Shown piece after piece: positions 17,008-26,893 of a stretch of 64,000 nt of DNA. The stretch comes from CAZPQN01 sp964588795. Its GTDB lineage: Bacteria > Fidelibacterota > UBA2242. Location: NCBI GenBank assembly GCA_964588795.1, contig CAZPQN010000005.1, positions 37,896-101,895 of the forward strand, in the 5' to 3' direction. Below the pieces are notes generated by a model. It was not told where the DNA came from and made no database searches. It worked only from the letters and a program-made list of their open reading frames with translations. Numbering within the stretch: position 1 is the stretch's first letter; each line of letters begins with the position of its first letter. Made by a program: the position numbers and the translations under genes.

Positions 17008-20000
17008 TCACTCCAATTTTACCGAGACGATTTGCGATATGCCTTTTTCAGCCATAGTGACACCGTAAAGGGCATTAGCGATCGCCATCGTTGATTTATT
17101 ATGAGTTACGACGATAAACTGCGTTTTTTCGGCAAAGGTGCGAATGACATTGGTAAAGCGCCGGGTGTTTTCGTCATCGAGTGGCGCATCCACTTCATCG
17201 AGTATGCAAAAGGGGCTCGGCTTGACCTGGTAGATGGCAAACAGCAGGGCAATCGCGGTGAGAGCTTTTTCACCGGCCGAAAGCATTTTCAGCGAGCGCA
17301 TTTTCTTGCCGTCGGGACAGGCCCAGATGTCGATTTCGGCCTCCAGGGGATCCGTTTCTCCGATTAACCGCAGATCCGATTCCCCGCCGCCAAAGAAAAT
17401 ACTGAAGGTCGTTTTGAAGTTACCACGAATTTTTTCGAAGATCTCCAGAAATTGCTGACGGGCGATGTTATCAATCTGGGTGATGACTTCCTTGAGACCT
17501 TTTTCCGAAGCCTCCAGATCATCGCGCTGTTCAGTCAGAAAACGCAGTCGAGTGTCTTCCTGGTTGTACTCCTCCTTGACTGCCATATTGACCATGCCGA
17601 TCAACTCCAAATTACGGCGATGGCGTTCGACCGCCTGCTGGGTTTCCGCCAAGGACGGCAGTTCGGTAGGTATGACGTCCGGGATAGTACGGTTATATTT
17701 CTCATTCAGTACGGTAATGATTTCTTTTTCTCTGGCGGCAAACTGTGAATTTTCCAGCTCCAAGTTCTTCAGTTCGTCGCTCAAGCGCTCCCTACGGTGC
17801 CGCAGGTCGTACAATACCTGATTAAGTTTCTCGAGAGAGGTACGCTGAACCTGATACTCGGCTTCCGTCTGCTGATAACGCTGGGTAGCCGCCTGCAGAA
17901 CCTGGACTGCATTCTGCAGATCGGCCTCGTTACGCTGAATCTGGATGTTCAATTCCGCCAGAATCGTACGGGTGGATTGCAGCTCGGCTTGCGCGGCAGT
18001 CTGACGGTCGGCAGTGGTTTGCAGGTCGCGCTCGGTAAGGCGCCGGCTGTCGCTCAGGTTCCGGAACTGATTCTCCAGATTAATCAGTTCCACGCGCTCA
18101 TTCTGTAGCCGTTGGGCGGTTTCATCCACTGCGCTTTTCAGATTTTCAAGCTCGCTTTTTTTCTGCGCGATCTGTTGATCCAATTGCTCTACCTGGGCGG
18201 TCAGATTGACCTGCGCAGGATTTTCTTTTGTCAGGCGTTCGCGAAAGTTGACCAGGGCGGTGTTCAGGGTTATCTGATTGTCGCGCAGAGTCTGTAAAAC
18301 GCTGTTGGTTTGCAGAATCTGTCCTTCGACTCCATGCTGTTTTTCTTCCAGTTGATGATGTGCGGCGGCGAGTTGTTCAGCCTGTTTTTGCAGTTCATCT
18401 CCCTGCTGACGGTGGCGTTCATCTGTTGCGGTCAGTTCTTTCAGACGGGCAGTCAGTTGGGCATGCTGTTTACTAACTTTTTCATATTGCCGCTGAAGGT
18501 TCGCAAGGCGTTCGGCACGTCCGACCAGGATATTGGAATCCGCGGTTTCTGCACCACCGCCCAGAAATCCCTGCGCGTCGCGGTAACGCCCGCGTTCCGT
18601 GACAAGGGTGAGCTGATCAAGGCGATGATCGCCAATCAGTTCATCCAACTTATCGTCCGGACAGCAATAGACATTGCGAAATAGAAAATTCTTGAGTGGT
18701 TCCAGCCGTTTGTCTGATTTGACATAACGCAGGAGCGGCTGGAGTTCCGGGCGATTGACTTTAACCGCTGTTTCATCGAATTGGCCGTCCAAGGGGATGA
18801 TGGCCACTCGCCCCCGACCACTACGGGCTAATGTCGCCAGCGCCGCTAAAGCTGCCGGCCGACTGTCGGCCACCAACAGACGCGAAATGTCTTTCAGGAT
18901 CGCTTCCACCGCTAAATACCAACTCGCATCCACGGCCAAAAGATCGGAAAGGGCACCCCGGACGCCCGGAAAATCCGACAGGTGGTCCAGCACGTACTGC
19001 AGGCCAGGACTGAAACCCTCCCGGGACTGGATGATGCCGCTGTAAAATTGAATTTGAGTCTGCACGCGATCCATCTCCGCCGTCAATCCGCGCAGTTGGT
19101 CCTGTGTGGTTTGCTTCTGTTCGCCGAGCTGGCGCCGCTGTTCGAGCACCTGCGCGATTTTCCGCTGAAGCTCACTTCGCTGTTTAGCGTATCGGTCATT
19201 TTCATCTTGCAGAGCAACCTGCGCCTCCTGGAGGGCCTGCAGATTGCTTTGCTGTTCTTCGATTTGATACGTAATAGCACTCAGTTCTTTTTCTCTCTGC
19301 TGGATATTTTCCTGCAGGCTGTTATACCGTGCAGAAAACTCGGCCTGTTCGCGTAAATAACGGAAACGCTCGTCCTGCAAAGCCTGCAGGGCGCTTTCCA
19401 GCGCTTTGTACCGCTGTTCCACAGCCAGCTGTGCTTCCGAAATCTGCCTGAACTGTTCACGGCGATCGATTAATACCTGCTGTAAATCTGTTTCTTCGCG
19501 ACCGAGTTTGGCAGAACGTTCCCGGTAAACGGTGTTATTTTTCTCCAGCTGGTTTTGTTCCTCCGTCAGCCGGTTGATGGTTTGGGTCAGATTGCGCGTC
19601 TGTTCCTGGAAAACCCGCGCATCAGTCTCCAGCTGCGCCCGTGCGGCATGCAGATTCTCCAGCACACCACGCTGGTTCTGCAAATCCGCCTCCTTGGCAT
19701 TCAGGGCTGTCTGCTGGCTTTGCCAGTCGGCTTCCCTGGCGGTCAACTCCTGACTGATCGTCGTGAGTTCTGCCTGTCTCTGGTTCAGGTTTTCTATCAA
19801 TGGAGACTGGCGGTGGCGCAGGTCGGCGACTCTGCAGGTCGCCAGGAGTACTTCCGCCTCAATCAATTTCTGGGTAGTGTCCTGATATTTCTCGTAACGT
19901 TGGAATTGCCGCTTCAGGTTTTTGACCTTGGCATCAACCTCGCTGATGATGTCATTGAGGCGCAGTAGATCGTCGCGCGTGGCATCCAGCTTGCGGAGCG

Positions 20001-20529
20001 CGGCCTTGCGCTGAACACGGTACTTGTTGACACCGGCGGCTTCTTCGAACAAGCGTTTGCGTTCCTCGGGATTTTCGCTCAGGATATCCTCGATCATTTT
20101 GAGCTCGATGATCGAATAGGCATTAGCTCCCATACCGGTATCGATAAACAGGTCGGTGATGTCTTTCAGACGGCAGAGGTTCTTGTTGATGAAATATTCA
20201 CTTTCGCCGTTGCGGTACAGCCGCCGCGTGATTTCGATATCCACATAAGCGATCGGCACGCGTCCACTGACATTATGAATGGTAAGCGAAACTTCGGCGA
20301 GGTTCAGGGGACGGCGCGTGGCCGTACCATTGAAGATCACATCGGTGATCCGGTCGGCGCGCAGGATGCTTGATTTTTGTTCGCCAATGACCCAGCGGAT
20401 GGCATCGACGATGTTGGTTTTGCCGCAACCGTTGGGGCCCACAATGGAAGTGATACCCTGGCCGAATTCGATTTCGGCGCGTTTGACGAAAGATTTGAAC
20501 CCGTAAATGGAAAGTTTAGAGATATACAT
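17008..20529 (-). CDS. smc: Chromosome segregation ATPase SMC
   Basis: 1173 residues, normal length. Walker A is GPNGCGKTNIVDAIRW near residue 33, followed by GEQKSSILRADR. Two long Gln/Glu/Leu-rich coiled coils (about 170-500 and 670-1000) flank a hinge around 510-660 (GVRGALSDLLAVD). The C-terminal head has the signature MLSAGEKALTAIALLFA and Walker B FCILDEVDAPLDDEN. The usual signature is LSGGEK; here the first Gly is Ala. It compacts and separates chromosomes with ScpA and ScpB, which are not in the window. Confidence 0.97.
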   Translation of the reverse strand: MYISKLSIYGFKSFVKRAEIEFGQGITSIVGPNGCGKTNIVDAIRWVIGEQKSSILRADRITDVIFNGTATRRPLNLAEVSLTIHNVSGRVPIAYVDIEITRRLYRNGESEYFINKNLCRLKDITDLFIDTGMGANAYSIIELKMIEDILSENPEERKRLFEEAAGVNKYRVQRKAALRKLDATRDDLLRLNDIISEVDAKVKNLKRQFQRYEKYQDTTQKLIEAEVLLATCRVADLRHRQSPLIENLNQRQAELTTISQELTAREADWQSQQTALNAKEADLQNQRGVLENLHAARAQLETDARVFQEQTRNLTQTINRLTEEQNQLEKNNTVYRERSAKLGREETDLQQVLIDRREQFRQISEAQLAVEQRYKALESALQALQDERFRYLREQAEFSARYNSLQENIQQREKELSAITYQIEEQQSNLQALQEAQVALQDENDRYAKQRSELQRKIAQVLEQRRQLGEQKQTTQDQLRGLTAEMDRVQTQIQFYSGIIQSREGFSPGLQYVLDHLSDFPGVRGALSDLLAVDASWYLAVEAILKDISRLLVADSRPAALAALATLARSGRGRVAIIPLDGQFDETAVKVNRPELQPLLRYVKSDKRLEPLKNFLFRNVYCCPDDKLDELIGDHRLDQLTLVTERGRYRDAQGFLGGGAETADSNILVGRAERLANLQRQYEKVSKQHAQLTARLKELTATDERHRQQGDELQKQAEQLAAAHHQLEEKQHGVEGQILQTNSVLQTLRDNQITLNTALVNFRERLTKENPAQVNLTAQVEQLDQQIAQKKSELENLKSAVDETAQRLQNERVELINLENQFRNLSDSRRLTERDLQTTADRQTAAQAELQSTRTILAELNIQIQRNEADLQNAVQVLQAATQRYQQTEAEYQVQRTSLEKLNQVLYDLRHRRERLSDELKNLELENSQFAAREKEIITVLNEKYNRTIPDVIPTELPSLAETQQAVERHRRNLELIGMVNMAVKEEYNQEDTRLRFLTEQRDDLEASEKGLKEVITQIDNIARQQFLEIFEKIRGNFKTTFSIFFGGGESDLRLIGETDPLEAEIDIWACPDGKKMRSLKMLSAGEKALTAIALLFAIYQVKPSPFCILDEVDAPLDDENTRRFTNVIRTFAEKTQFIVVTHNKSTMAIANALYGVTMAEKGISQIVSVKLE

Positions 20530-20571
20530 CGATTATGCGACTTGCAAAGTACTTCACCGGTAATTTATCCT

Positions 20572-20919
20572 TCAACCCGGCGGCCAACCGAGGCGTCGAC
20601 CGCCTAAAAGATGCAGATGCAGGTGCGGCACCTCCTGCCCACTGTCGCGTCCGTTATTGATCACCAACCGGAATCCCGATTGCACCAGACCCTCCTGGCG
20701 GGCGATGCTGACCGCCGCACTCAACAGTCTGCCCAATAACGGTTCATCGGCAGAACTGGTATCGGCCAAATACGCGATATGTTGGCGCGGGATGATCAGG
20801 ATATGCGTGGGCGCTTTGGGATGAATATCGCGAAACGCCAGCAGCTCTGCAGATTGAAAAACGAACTCCGTGCCGAATTGCCCGGCGGCAATTTTGCAAA
20901 AAATACAGTCCTGCTCCAT
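20572..20919 (-). CDS. HIT-family nucleotide-binding protein
   Basis: 115 residues, the usual length for HinT-like proteins. CIFCKIAAGQ at the N-terminus, HILIIPRQHIAYL in the middle and the catalytic histidine triad HLHLHLLGG near the C-terminus define the family, which hydrolyses purine nucleoside phosphoramidates. Its ATG directly follows the rsmE stop, and an AGGAGG ribosome site lies inside the end of rsmE, so translation is coupled. Confidence 0.93.
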   Translation of the reverse strand: MEQDCIFCKIAAGQFGTEFVFQSAELLAFRDIHPKAPTHILIIPRQHIAYLADTSSADEPLLGRLLSAAVSIARQEGLVQSGFRLVINNGRDSGQEVPHLHLHLLGGRRLGWPPG

Positions 20920-21648
20920 TCAGACCTCCTGCATGGCAATTAAGGTATAAATCTGGGTCAGCATAACCACCACTGCCAGTTCACTGCGCAGACGCCGCGG
21001 AAAGATATTCACCGGCAAAAAGCCCTCCGTCTTGGTGCTTTCTATTTCAGCGTGACTGAAGCCCCCTTCCGGACCGATCATCAGCGCGATGGACGCGGCT
21101 TCGACTAAACTTTGCGCCACGCGCCAGAGCGGTTGGGATTCGCCGACTTCCGCCACAACCCTGCAGGGTACGGCATGTGTTATTTCCAGCCATTTTTCGA
21201 GACGAATGGCGGGATGAATCTCCGGCAGGTAGCCCTGACCGGATTGCTTCAGAGCGCTGATCGCCAGCTTCAATAGGCGGGCGTGATTGTACTGTGCTTT
21301 CTGGACATGGTGGGTCATTACCGGGTAAATGTCCGTGACCCCCAGCGCCGTAGCGGCACTGATGACTTCCTCGAAATGTTGCCCTTTTAATAGTCCCACG
21401 CCGAGCAGAATACGTTTACTCGACAGCCGCGGCAGGACTTGCCGGCCAACAATACTGCCGACGGCGTAATTTTTATCCAGAGTCGTCAGACGGATCGTAT
21501 ATTGCCCGCCTTGTCCATCAATTACCTGAATTTCATCCCCTGCTTTCTGGCGCAGGACGTGCCCGCAATGATGCCATTCTGCACCGGTCAGGGTGATAGA
21601 TTCCGGGGTTATGTTTTCGGGCTGGGTAAAAAAAAGATGAGCGTGCAT
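20920..21648 (-). CDS. rsmE: 16S rRNA (uracil-1498-N3)-methyltransferase RsmE
   Basis: 242 residues. The N-terminal PUA-like part has EWHHCGHVLRQKAGDEI; the C-terminal SPOUT knot has GLLKGQHFEEVISAATALGV, MIGPEGGFSHAEIE and a terminal FPRRLRSELAVVVML that binds S-adenosylmethionine. It methylates U1498 of 16S rRNA. Its start codon shares one base with the stop of the upstream outer-membrane protein gene (TAATG). It leads into the HIT and smc genes. Confidence 0.95.
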   Translation of the reverse strand: MHAHLFFTQPENITPESITLTGAEWHHCGHVLRQKAGDEIQVIDGQGGQYTIRLTTLDKNYAVGSIVGRQVLPRLSSKRILLGVGLLKGQHFEEVISAATALGVTDIYPVMTHHVQKAQYNHARLLKLAISALKQSGQGYLPEIHPAIRLEKWLEITHAVPCRVVAEVGESQPLWRVAQSLVEAASIALMIGPEGGFSHAEIESTKTEGFLPVNIFPRRLRSELAVVVMLTQIYTLIAMQEV

Positions 21649-22325
21649 TAGTATCTTTTGCTGAATCCGATTTTGAGGAGCAGACCACTATAATTACGCT
21701 GACCGTTATAGGGCAGTTCCACGCCTTCGTTGTACAGGTCGGGATCAGGTTTGTCAATCAATCTGGCAAATTTGATCAGGTCATACCCGACGAAAAGCGA
21801 GACCATCATACTGGGTCCATAGAGGAAATCCACACCGCCCCCCAGACGCAGGCCGGGGGCCCAATGCGTCCGGATATTTTTTAGGCGCTCTTCAAAATCG
21901 GGAACGTTCGGGGGATCCAAGGCCAGCACTGGACCGGCGGCGAGCTCGAGGAAGGGCCGGAAATTATTGGCAATCTGATCCTGAAACAAAATTTGTTTCA
22001 TCCCGACCTGCAAAGGCCAGAGCGTCAGGCGGCGCTTGTCAATCCGTTCATAAGTCATCCCGGTATAGTAATCGTAAATGGGAAAATCGTTACTGCCCTT
22101 GACCATCAGAAAATTCACCTGCCCGGTCAAACGCAGATTCGGTTTCAAGGAATATTCATAGAACAAGCCCAACCCGGAACCGCGATTGGCCTGAAACAGC
22201 GCCAAGCCGCCAAAACGCGGATACTGCTCACTTCGTCGCCCGGGCTTATCACCCGCCCCGTTAGCTGCTGTGCATAAACAGCATAAACCGATGGCCGCGA
22301 TTTTTTTTATGGTGGTGTACATCAT
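21648..22325 (-). CDS. Outer-membrane beta-barrel-like protein
   Basis: 225 residues from the ATG at 22325; the frame also allows TTG at 22340. A signal peptide (IKKIAAIGLCCLCTAANGA) precedes alternating polar and aromatic strands typical of small barrels (GLGLFYEYSLKPNLRLTGQVNF, RLGGGVDFLYG, VSLFVGYDLIKF), ending in LLLKIGFSKRY. No family is recognised with certainty; porin-like DUF3575/outer-membrane families look like this. It is the first gene of a long minus-strand run toward smc and is overlapped by one base by rsmE. Confidence 0.65.
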   Translation of the reverse strand: MMYTTIKKIAAIGLCCLCTAANGAGDKPGRRSEQYPRFGGLALFQANRGSGLGLFYEYSLKPNLRLTGQVNFLMVKGSNDFPIYDYYTGMTYERIDKRRLTLWPLQVGMKQILFQDQIANNFRPFLELAAGPVLALDPPNVPDFEERLKNIRTHWAPGLRLGGGVDFLYGPSMMVSLFVGYDLIKFARLIDKPDPDLYNEGVELPYNGQRNYSGLLLKIGFSKRY

Positions 22326-22492
22326 TGAGACTCGCTTCAATTAACAGCAGGAAATTTACACTTATTGCCGTGATTGCCAAAGAGGAAGTTGGGAGTCAAA
22401 TTCTCAGCCGGAACATCCAAACTCAGCGACCGATTATCGCATTTGGAGTTTGAGCTATCCCAGCCTAAATTTCCCGCAAATCAGGATTGATT

Positions 22493-23572
22493 ATGATACA
22501 ACCTTCGCCACTTTTACTAATGCGTTTCCAGGCCAATGATCCTATTGCCCAGACGCAGGAACGTCTGCGCCAGCTGTTCACGGCCGCCGGTTTCGAGCAG
22601 GTTCTCGAAGCGCAGGATTATACCGCCGTCAAGGTGCATTTTGGGGAAGAGCGGAGCATCACCCATCTGGACGCGCAGTTGGTCAAGCCGCTCGTGGACA
22701 TGATCAAAAAGGCGGGTGCCAGGCCCTTTATCACCGATACCACCGTGCTTTATAAAAGTGTCCGTGATAACGCCATCGGGCATTTAGAACTCGCCTTCCA
22801 GCACGGCTACACGTTCGACCGCATCGGAGCACCGGTGATCATCGCCGACGGCATCGTCGGACGCAACGAAACCGAACTCGAAATCAACGCCCCGCTTAAC
22901 CGTAAAGTCGCCCTCGCCACGGAATTCGTCACCGCCAATTCGATCATTGTCGTATCGCATGCCACGGGACATTTGAATGCTGGCCTGGGTGCCACGCTGA
23001 AAAACCTCGGCATGGGCATGGCGAGCAGGCGAGGCAAGTTGGTTCAGCATTCGGTCAGTAAGCCGACCATCAGTGCTAAAAAATGCACCGCCTGCGGCGT
23101 CTGCGCGCGCTGGTGTCCGGTCAATTGCATCAGCGTCGGTGCAGAATACGCCGTCATTAATGACAGCCGGTGTATCGGATGCGGCGAGTGCCTCACCGTC
23201 TGTCGGTTCGGCGCCGTGCGCAATCGTTGGGACAGTTCTTCGGCACTTCTGCAGAAACAGATAGCGGAACATGCCCTCGGAATCGTCAGCAACAAGCGGG
23301 GACGTCTCGGCTACTTCACTTTCCTGATTAATATGACCAAAGATTGCGATTGTCTGACCGGCGTTCAGCGACCGATCCTGCCCGACATCGGCGTCATTGC
23401 CGGCCGCGACCCCGTGGCCATTGACCAGGCGATTATCGACCTCACCAGCCATAACGGCCAAAATCTGGCTCAGCTCGCCTATCCCAATATCGATTACCGA
23501 GTGCAGCTCGAGTATGCCGAAAAAATCGGAGTCGGCACCCGGCAATACCAATTAAACGAAGTCACCTTCTGA
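22493..23572 (+). CDS. DUF362 protein with two 4Fe-4S ferredoxin clusters
   Basis: 359 residues from the ATG at 22493, chosen because AGG lies 7 bases upstream. Residues about 1-185 and 260-355 form the split DUF362 domain (VKVHFGEERSITH, GHLNAGLGATLKNLGMG, GVIAGRDPVAIDQA). A bacterial ferredoxin domain is inserted near 195-250 with CTACGVCARWCPVNC and CIGCGECLTVC, enough for two 4Fe-4S clusters; a further CDCLTG follows. The role is unknown, but the clusters imply electron transfer. It is a single gene with divergent and unrelated neighbours. Confidence 0.88.
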   Translation: MIQPSPLLLMRFQANDPIAQTQERLRQLFTAAGFEQVLEAQDYTAVKVHFGEERSITHLDAQLVKPLVDMIKKAGARPFITDTTVLYKSVRDNAIGHLELAFQHGYTFDRIGAPVIIADGIVGRNETELEINAPLNRKVALATEFVTANSIIVVSHATGHLNAGLGATLKNLGMGMASRRGKLVQHSVSKPTISAKKCTACGVCARWCPVNCISVGAEYAVINDSRCIGCGECLTVCRFGAVRNRWDSSSALLQKQIAEHALGIVSNKRGRLGYFTFLINMTKDCDCLTGVQRPILPDIGVIAGRDPVAIDQAIIDLTSHNGQNLAQLAYPNIDYRVQLEYAEKIGVGTRQYQLNEVTF

Positions 23573-23753
23573 GCTAAAGCATCATAACAGCTGGAAAATC
23601 CAGCCCGGCATTTGTTAGACACAACTTGATTTAACTTCCGCTCATATGTTTCCGGAGCGTGTTTGAACTGAGCGTACAAATAAGCAGGCATGAAAACACT
23701 TGCTTTTCTCAAAAAGAAATATAAGTTTACCATGGGTAACAAAGGAAAATTCT

Positions 23754-25202
23754 ATGGTCCATGGAAAGGTATCGCCGTCGGTCAAGCTGCCTTCTAAAGC
23801 CCCGCAATTGCATCAAGCCGGACTGTTGGACACATTGCTAAAACGTTCAACGGAAAATATTTATATCTGGGATATACGGGGGCGTTATCTGATGGTCAAC
23901 CAGTCAGCCGCGCGGCATCTGTGTCTGAGGAGCCCACGCGCGGTAGTTGGCAAGTCTGCCGGGGATTTTTTCACCAAACAGTACGCCAGCAAAGTCAACC
24001 GCGCACTAAAAAAAATCATCGCCTCCGGTCACCCTACCAATGAGACTGAGGAAGCTGAAACCTGGTTAAATGGCCGGACGACCTGGACGATGACATCCCG
24101 GGCACCTTTACGGGATGACCATGGCAGGATCTACGCGATTTTGGAAATGGCGCATGACATAACCCAGCGCAAACAATTGGAAGCGGCTTTATCCCGCGAG
24201 CAGACTCTGTTGCATGCTCTGTTGGACAACGTACCCGACACGATCTATTTTAAAGACGCCAAGAGTCGCTACCTCCGCATCAGCAAAGCCAAAGCGCTCA
24301 AGCATGGTTTTAAGAATCCGGATCAGGCTATCGGAAAAACCGATTTCGACTTCTTTACCAAAAAGCACGCCCGGCAGGCTTTCGCCGACGAAAAGACAAT
24401 CATGAAAACACGCCAACCTATCATCGGTCTGGAAGAAAAAGAAACCTGGCCGGACGGGCGGGAAACCTGGGTTTCGACCACCAAAATGCCTTTGCTGGAT
24501 GAACAGGGACAGGTCATCGGTACCTTTGGCATTTCGCGGGACATCACCCACCGCAAACTGGCCGAAATCGCCCTCGAAAACGAAAAGAACATGCTGAAGA
24601 CGGTCATTGATAATATCCCGGATAAAATCTACGCCAAAGATCTCAAAGGGCGTTTTCTGCTCTGCAATCAGGCGGTTGCCACGCGGATGGGGGCGAAGGA
24701 TCCGGCAGATATTATCGGGAAGTCCGATTTCGATTTCCTGCCGCGTGCCTTGGCCCGCCAATTCCACAATGATGAACAGGCTATCATCAGGTCAGGTCAA
24801 CCACTCGTCGATCATGTCGAACCGCTTAACAATAATTCCGCGACAAAAAAGTGGAATTTGACTACCAAGGTGCCACTCCGCGATAAAAAAGGCAAAATTT
24901 TCGGCCTCGTCGGTTTAGGTCGTGACATTACCGCTCAAAAACAAGCTGAAGAAGAACGGGAAAAAGTCATCCTCGAACTGCAGGAAGCCCTTAAAAAAGT
25001 CAATACTCTGAAAGGTCTGATTCCGATCTGCGCCGCCTGTAAAAAGATCCGCGATGACCGTGGCTATTGGAACAGCGTCGAGACCTATCTTGCTCAGCAT
25101 TCCGACGCCGCTTTTACCCACGGTATTTGTCCGGATTGCCTGCGCAAGCTCTATCCCGATTACGTTCGAAAAAAAGAACAAATGCAGGGAAACGGCGTTT
25201 AG
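23754..25202 (+). CDS. Triple-PAS signalling protein with C-terminal four-Cys module and no kinase
   Basis: 482 residues from the ATG at 23754, which has AAAGGA 7 bases upstream; the frame itself opens earlier. Three PAS/PAC units follow one another (about 20-145, 150-275, 280-400), each with the same pattern: IYIWDIRGRYL, VPDTIYFKDAKSRYL, IPDKIYAKDLKGRFL, then DFxxK/R, W..T.K.PL and GRDIT. A short coiled coil (EEEREKVILELQEALKK) leads to a C-terminal module with CAACKK and CPDCLRK plus DDRGYWNSVETYL. This Cys module is common at the ends of bacterial sensory proteins and probably binds metal. There is no histidine kinase, GGDEF or HTH domain, so signalling must go through a partner. Confidence 0.88.
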   Translation: MVHGKVSPSVKLPSKAPQLHQAGLLDTLLKRSTENIYIWDIRGRYLMVNQSAARHLCLRSPRAVVGKSAGDFFTKQYASKVNRALKKIIASGHPTNETEEAETWLNGRTTWTMTSRAPLRDDHGRIYAILEMAHDITQRKQLEAALSREQTLLHALLDNVPDTIYFKDAKSRYLRISKAKALKHGFKNPDQAIGKTDFDFFTKKHARQAFADEKTIMKTRQPIIGLEEKETWPDGRETWVSTTKMPLLDEQGQVIGTFGISRDITHRKLAEIALENEKNMLKTVIDNIPDKIYAKDLKGRFLLCNQAVATRMGAKDPADIIGKSDFDFLPRALARQFHNDEQAIIRSGQPLVDHVEPLNNNSATKKWNLTTKVPLRDKKGKIFGLVGLGRDITAQKQAEEEREKVILELQEALKKVNTLKGLIPICAACKKIRDDRGYWNSVETYLAQHSDAAFTHGICPDCLRKLYPDYVRKKEQMQGNGV

Positions 25203-25252
25203 TTCCCAGCTAGCTACAGCTGCTCTTTAGATTATTCTGACTGACCCTGATT

Positions 25253-26863
25253 TCAGAATTGCTCGTCGTACTTCGTCCACAGCTCGTCACCCAGGCGCCA
25301 GGCGCGGCTGACAACTTTGTTGCCCCACTCTACCGTATACTTCGTCAGCAGATTACGCGCCTCGGCGGGATTCTTCTTCAGGAGCTCAACCGCCTGCCGC
25401 TCAACCTGGTTCTGCTCCCGGAAAAGCTGCTTTTGCCAGGGTTGCCAGACTGCGACAACATCCTTGCGCATGTCGCCCCAGCGTTGTGCCGCCAGGGTGC
25501 CTAAGCGATTGAACGCCCACCAGGCAGATTCCTGAGTGTAACCCCGGGGGCGCCCGTCAACTTTGTAAGGCTGGGCCAGGTCGGTGACACTGCACCAGAC
25601 CGGAATGTAAATTGAGCTGGCGACGTTATCCAGTGCGAGCCAGACAACCCCACCGACCTCGTCCGGCAACCAGTCACGCGACTGGGTAATCGTCGCATAC
25701 ATCGTGTACCAGCGGGCGATGGGACGTTCTCCGCGCCAGCCCCAGCCGCCGTTGATTTTGAAAATGTGGTTCATATCGTAGGGCATAAAGGGATTGGCGA
25801 AGGGCGAGATTTCCGTTTTGCCTTCCTTGTTCGTCCAGGTGATGTTCTTGACAAAGTTGAAATCGGTACCCTCGAAGTAATCCTGGAAGAGGCTGACCAT
25901 TTTGGTCAGATTTACCAGGCTGTCGGGTTTGACCGAAAAAGGATAGTTTTCCGAGTCCGGGTGCAGTTTCAGCGAAGGCGCGACCAAGTCGAGAACGCGC
26001 CACTCGCGCCGACGAGCGGCATAGGAGGTGCGTCCTTCAGGATCATAAGCGTAACAAAACTCGAATTCACCATTGGCAGGATTCCACCAGCCGCTGTCGC
26101 GGGCGACCTGTAAGACATTATCCGATGCCATGTAGTAATCAGGCTGACTGAGATCAATCTGGCGAATACGGCTGGCATTGGCATTCACGCTGACGTGCCC
26201 GTCGGGTACACGCTGGGCGACCCAAATGGCACCCAGATTGCCCTTGCCAGGCCCGACGATCTCCAGGTGCCAGACCTCATTCTTATCGGCAATCGTCAGA
26301 CACTCGCCCTCATCACTCCAGCCATATTTTTTCGTTAGCTCCCGGGTCAACTGCAGTGCCTCGCGCGCCGTTGCACAACGCTCTGCCATCAGACGCACCA
26401 ACTGCTGGCAGTCAATCAATCCTTTCTCAGAGTGCAGGCTTTCCCGTCCCCCGAATGTGGACTCGCCAATCGCCAACTGTTTTTCATTCATACACGGATA
26501 GGCCGTGTTGATAAAACCATAAGTGTGCTCCAACTGAGGAATCTGTCCGACTGGAATATATTTGTAGGTTGGCATCGCCAATGAGTCATATTCCGCACGT
26601 TTGACCATCGTCGCCATTTCACCCTTTTTATATTTTTTAGGAGGGACAATATCTACCGACGATCGCGTGCGGTGGCTGTCGCAGGTGTGGCTGGTGATTA
26701 CAGAACCATCGGCGGAAGCCTTTTTACCGACTGTGATGGAGGTACAACCATCGGGCCGACCGCCTTCCCAATCTGCTCGCGATTGGGCCTGAATATTTAT
26801 TTGTAGTAGGAGCAAAATCGCTAAAATTAAGCCTGCTTTGCTCCCGGTTCGTCTGAAAACCAT
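25253..26863 (-). CDS. C69-family dipeptidase (peptidase U34), secreted
   Basis: 536 residues. A signal peptide (LILAILLLLQINIQA) is followed by DGCTSITVGKKASADGS; C40 is the probable N-terminal-nucleophile cysteine after processing. ESTFGG, GSVITSHTCDSHRT and ANASRIRQID match the dipeptidase family, whose best-known member is Lactobacillus PepD. The signal peptide indicates periplasmic or extracellular use, probably in peptide scavenging. It converges on the PAS gene. No accessory genes adjoin it except the deaminase upstream. Confidence 0.88.
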   Translation of the reverse strand: MVFRRTGSKAGLILAILLLLQINIQAQSRADWEGGRPDGCTSITVGKKASADGSVITSHTCDSHRTRSSVDIVPPKKYKKGEMATMVKRAEYDSLAMPTYKYIPVGQIPQLEHTYGFINTAYPCMNEKQLAIGESTFGGRESLHSEKGLIDCQQLVRLMAERCATAREALQLTRELTKKYGWSDEGECLTIADKNEVWHLEIVGPGKGNLGAIWVAQRVPDGHVSVNANASRIRQIDLSQPDYYMASDNVLQVARDSGWWNPANGEFEFCYAYDPEGRTSYAARRREWRVLDLVAPSLKLHPDSENYPFSVKPDSLVNLTKMVSLFQDYFEGTDFNFVKNITWTNKEGKTEISPFANPFMPYDMNHIFKINGGWGWRGERPIARWYTMYATITQSRDWLPDEVGGVVWLALDNVASSIYIPVWCSVTDLAQPYKVDGRPRGYTQESAWWAFNRLGTLAAQRWGDMRKDVVAVWQPWQKQLFREQNQVERQAVELLKKNPAEARNLLTKYTVEWGNKVVSRAWRLGDELWTKYDEQF

Positions 26864-26893
26864 AAATGCTCCTTACTAACGTTGTGTATTATT

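Noticed and set aside
22784..23551. 255-codon minus-strand ORF over the DUF362 gene
   Set aside because: The plus strand carries clear ferredoxin and DUF362 motifs; the antisense translation has none.
23590..23604. Terminator after the DUF362 gene (GCTGG/CCAGC hairpin)
   Set aside because: The stem is only 5 bp and no T-run follows.
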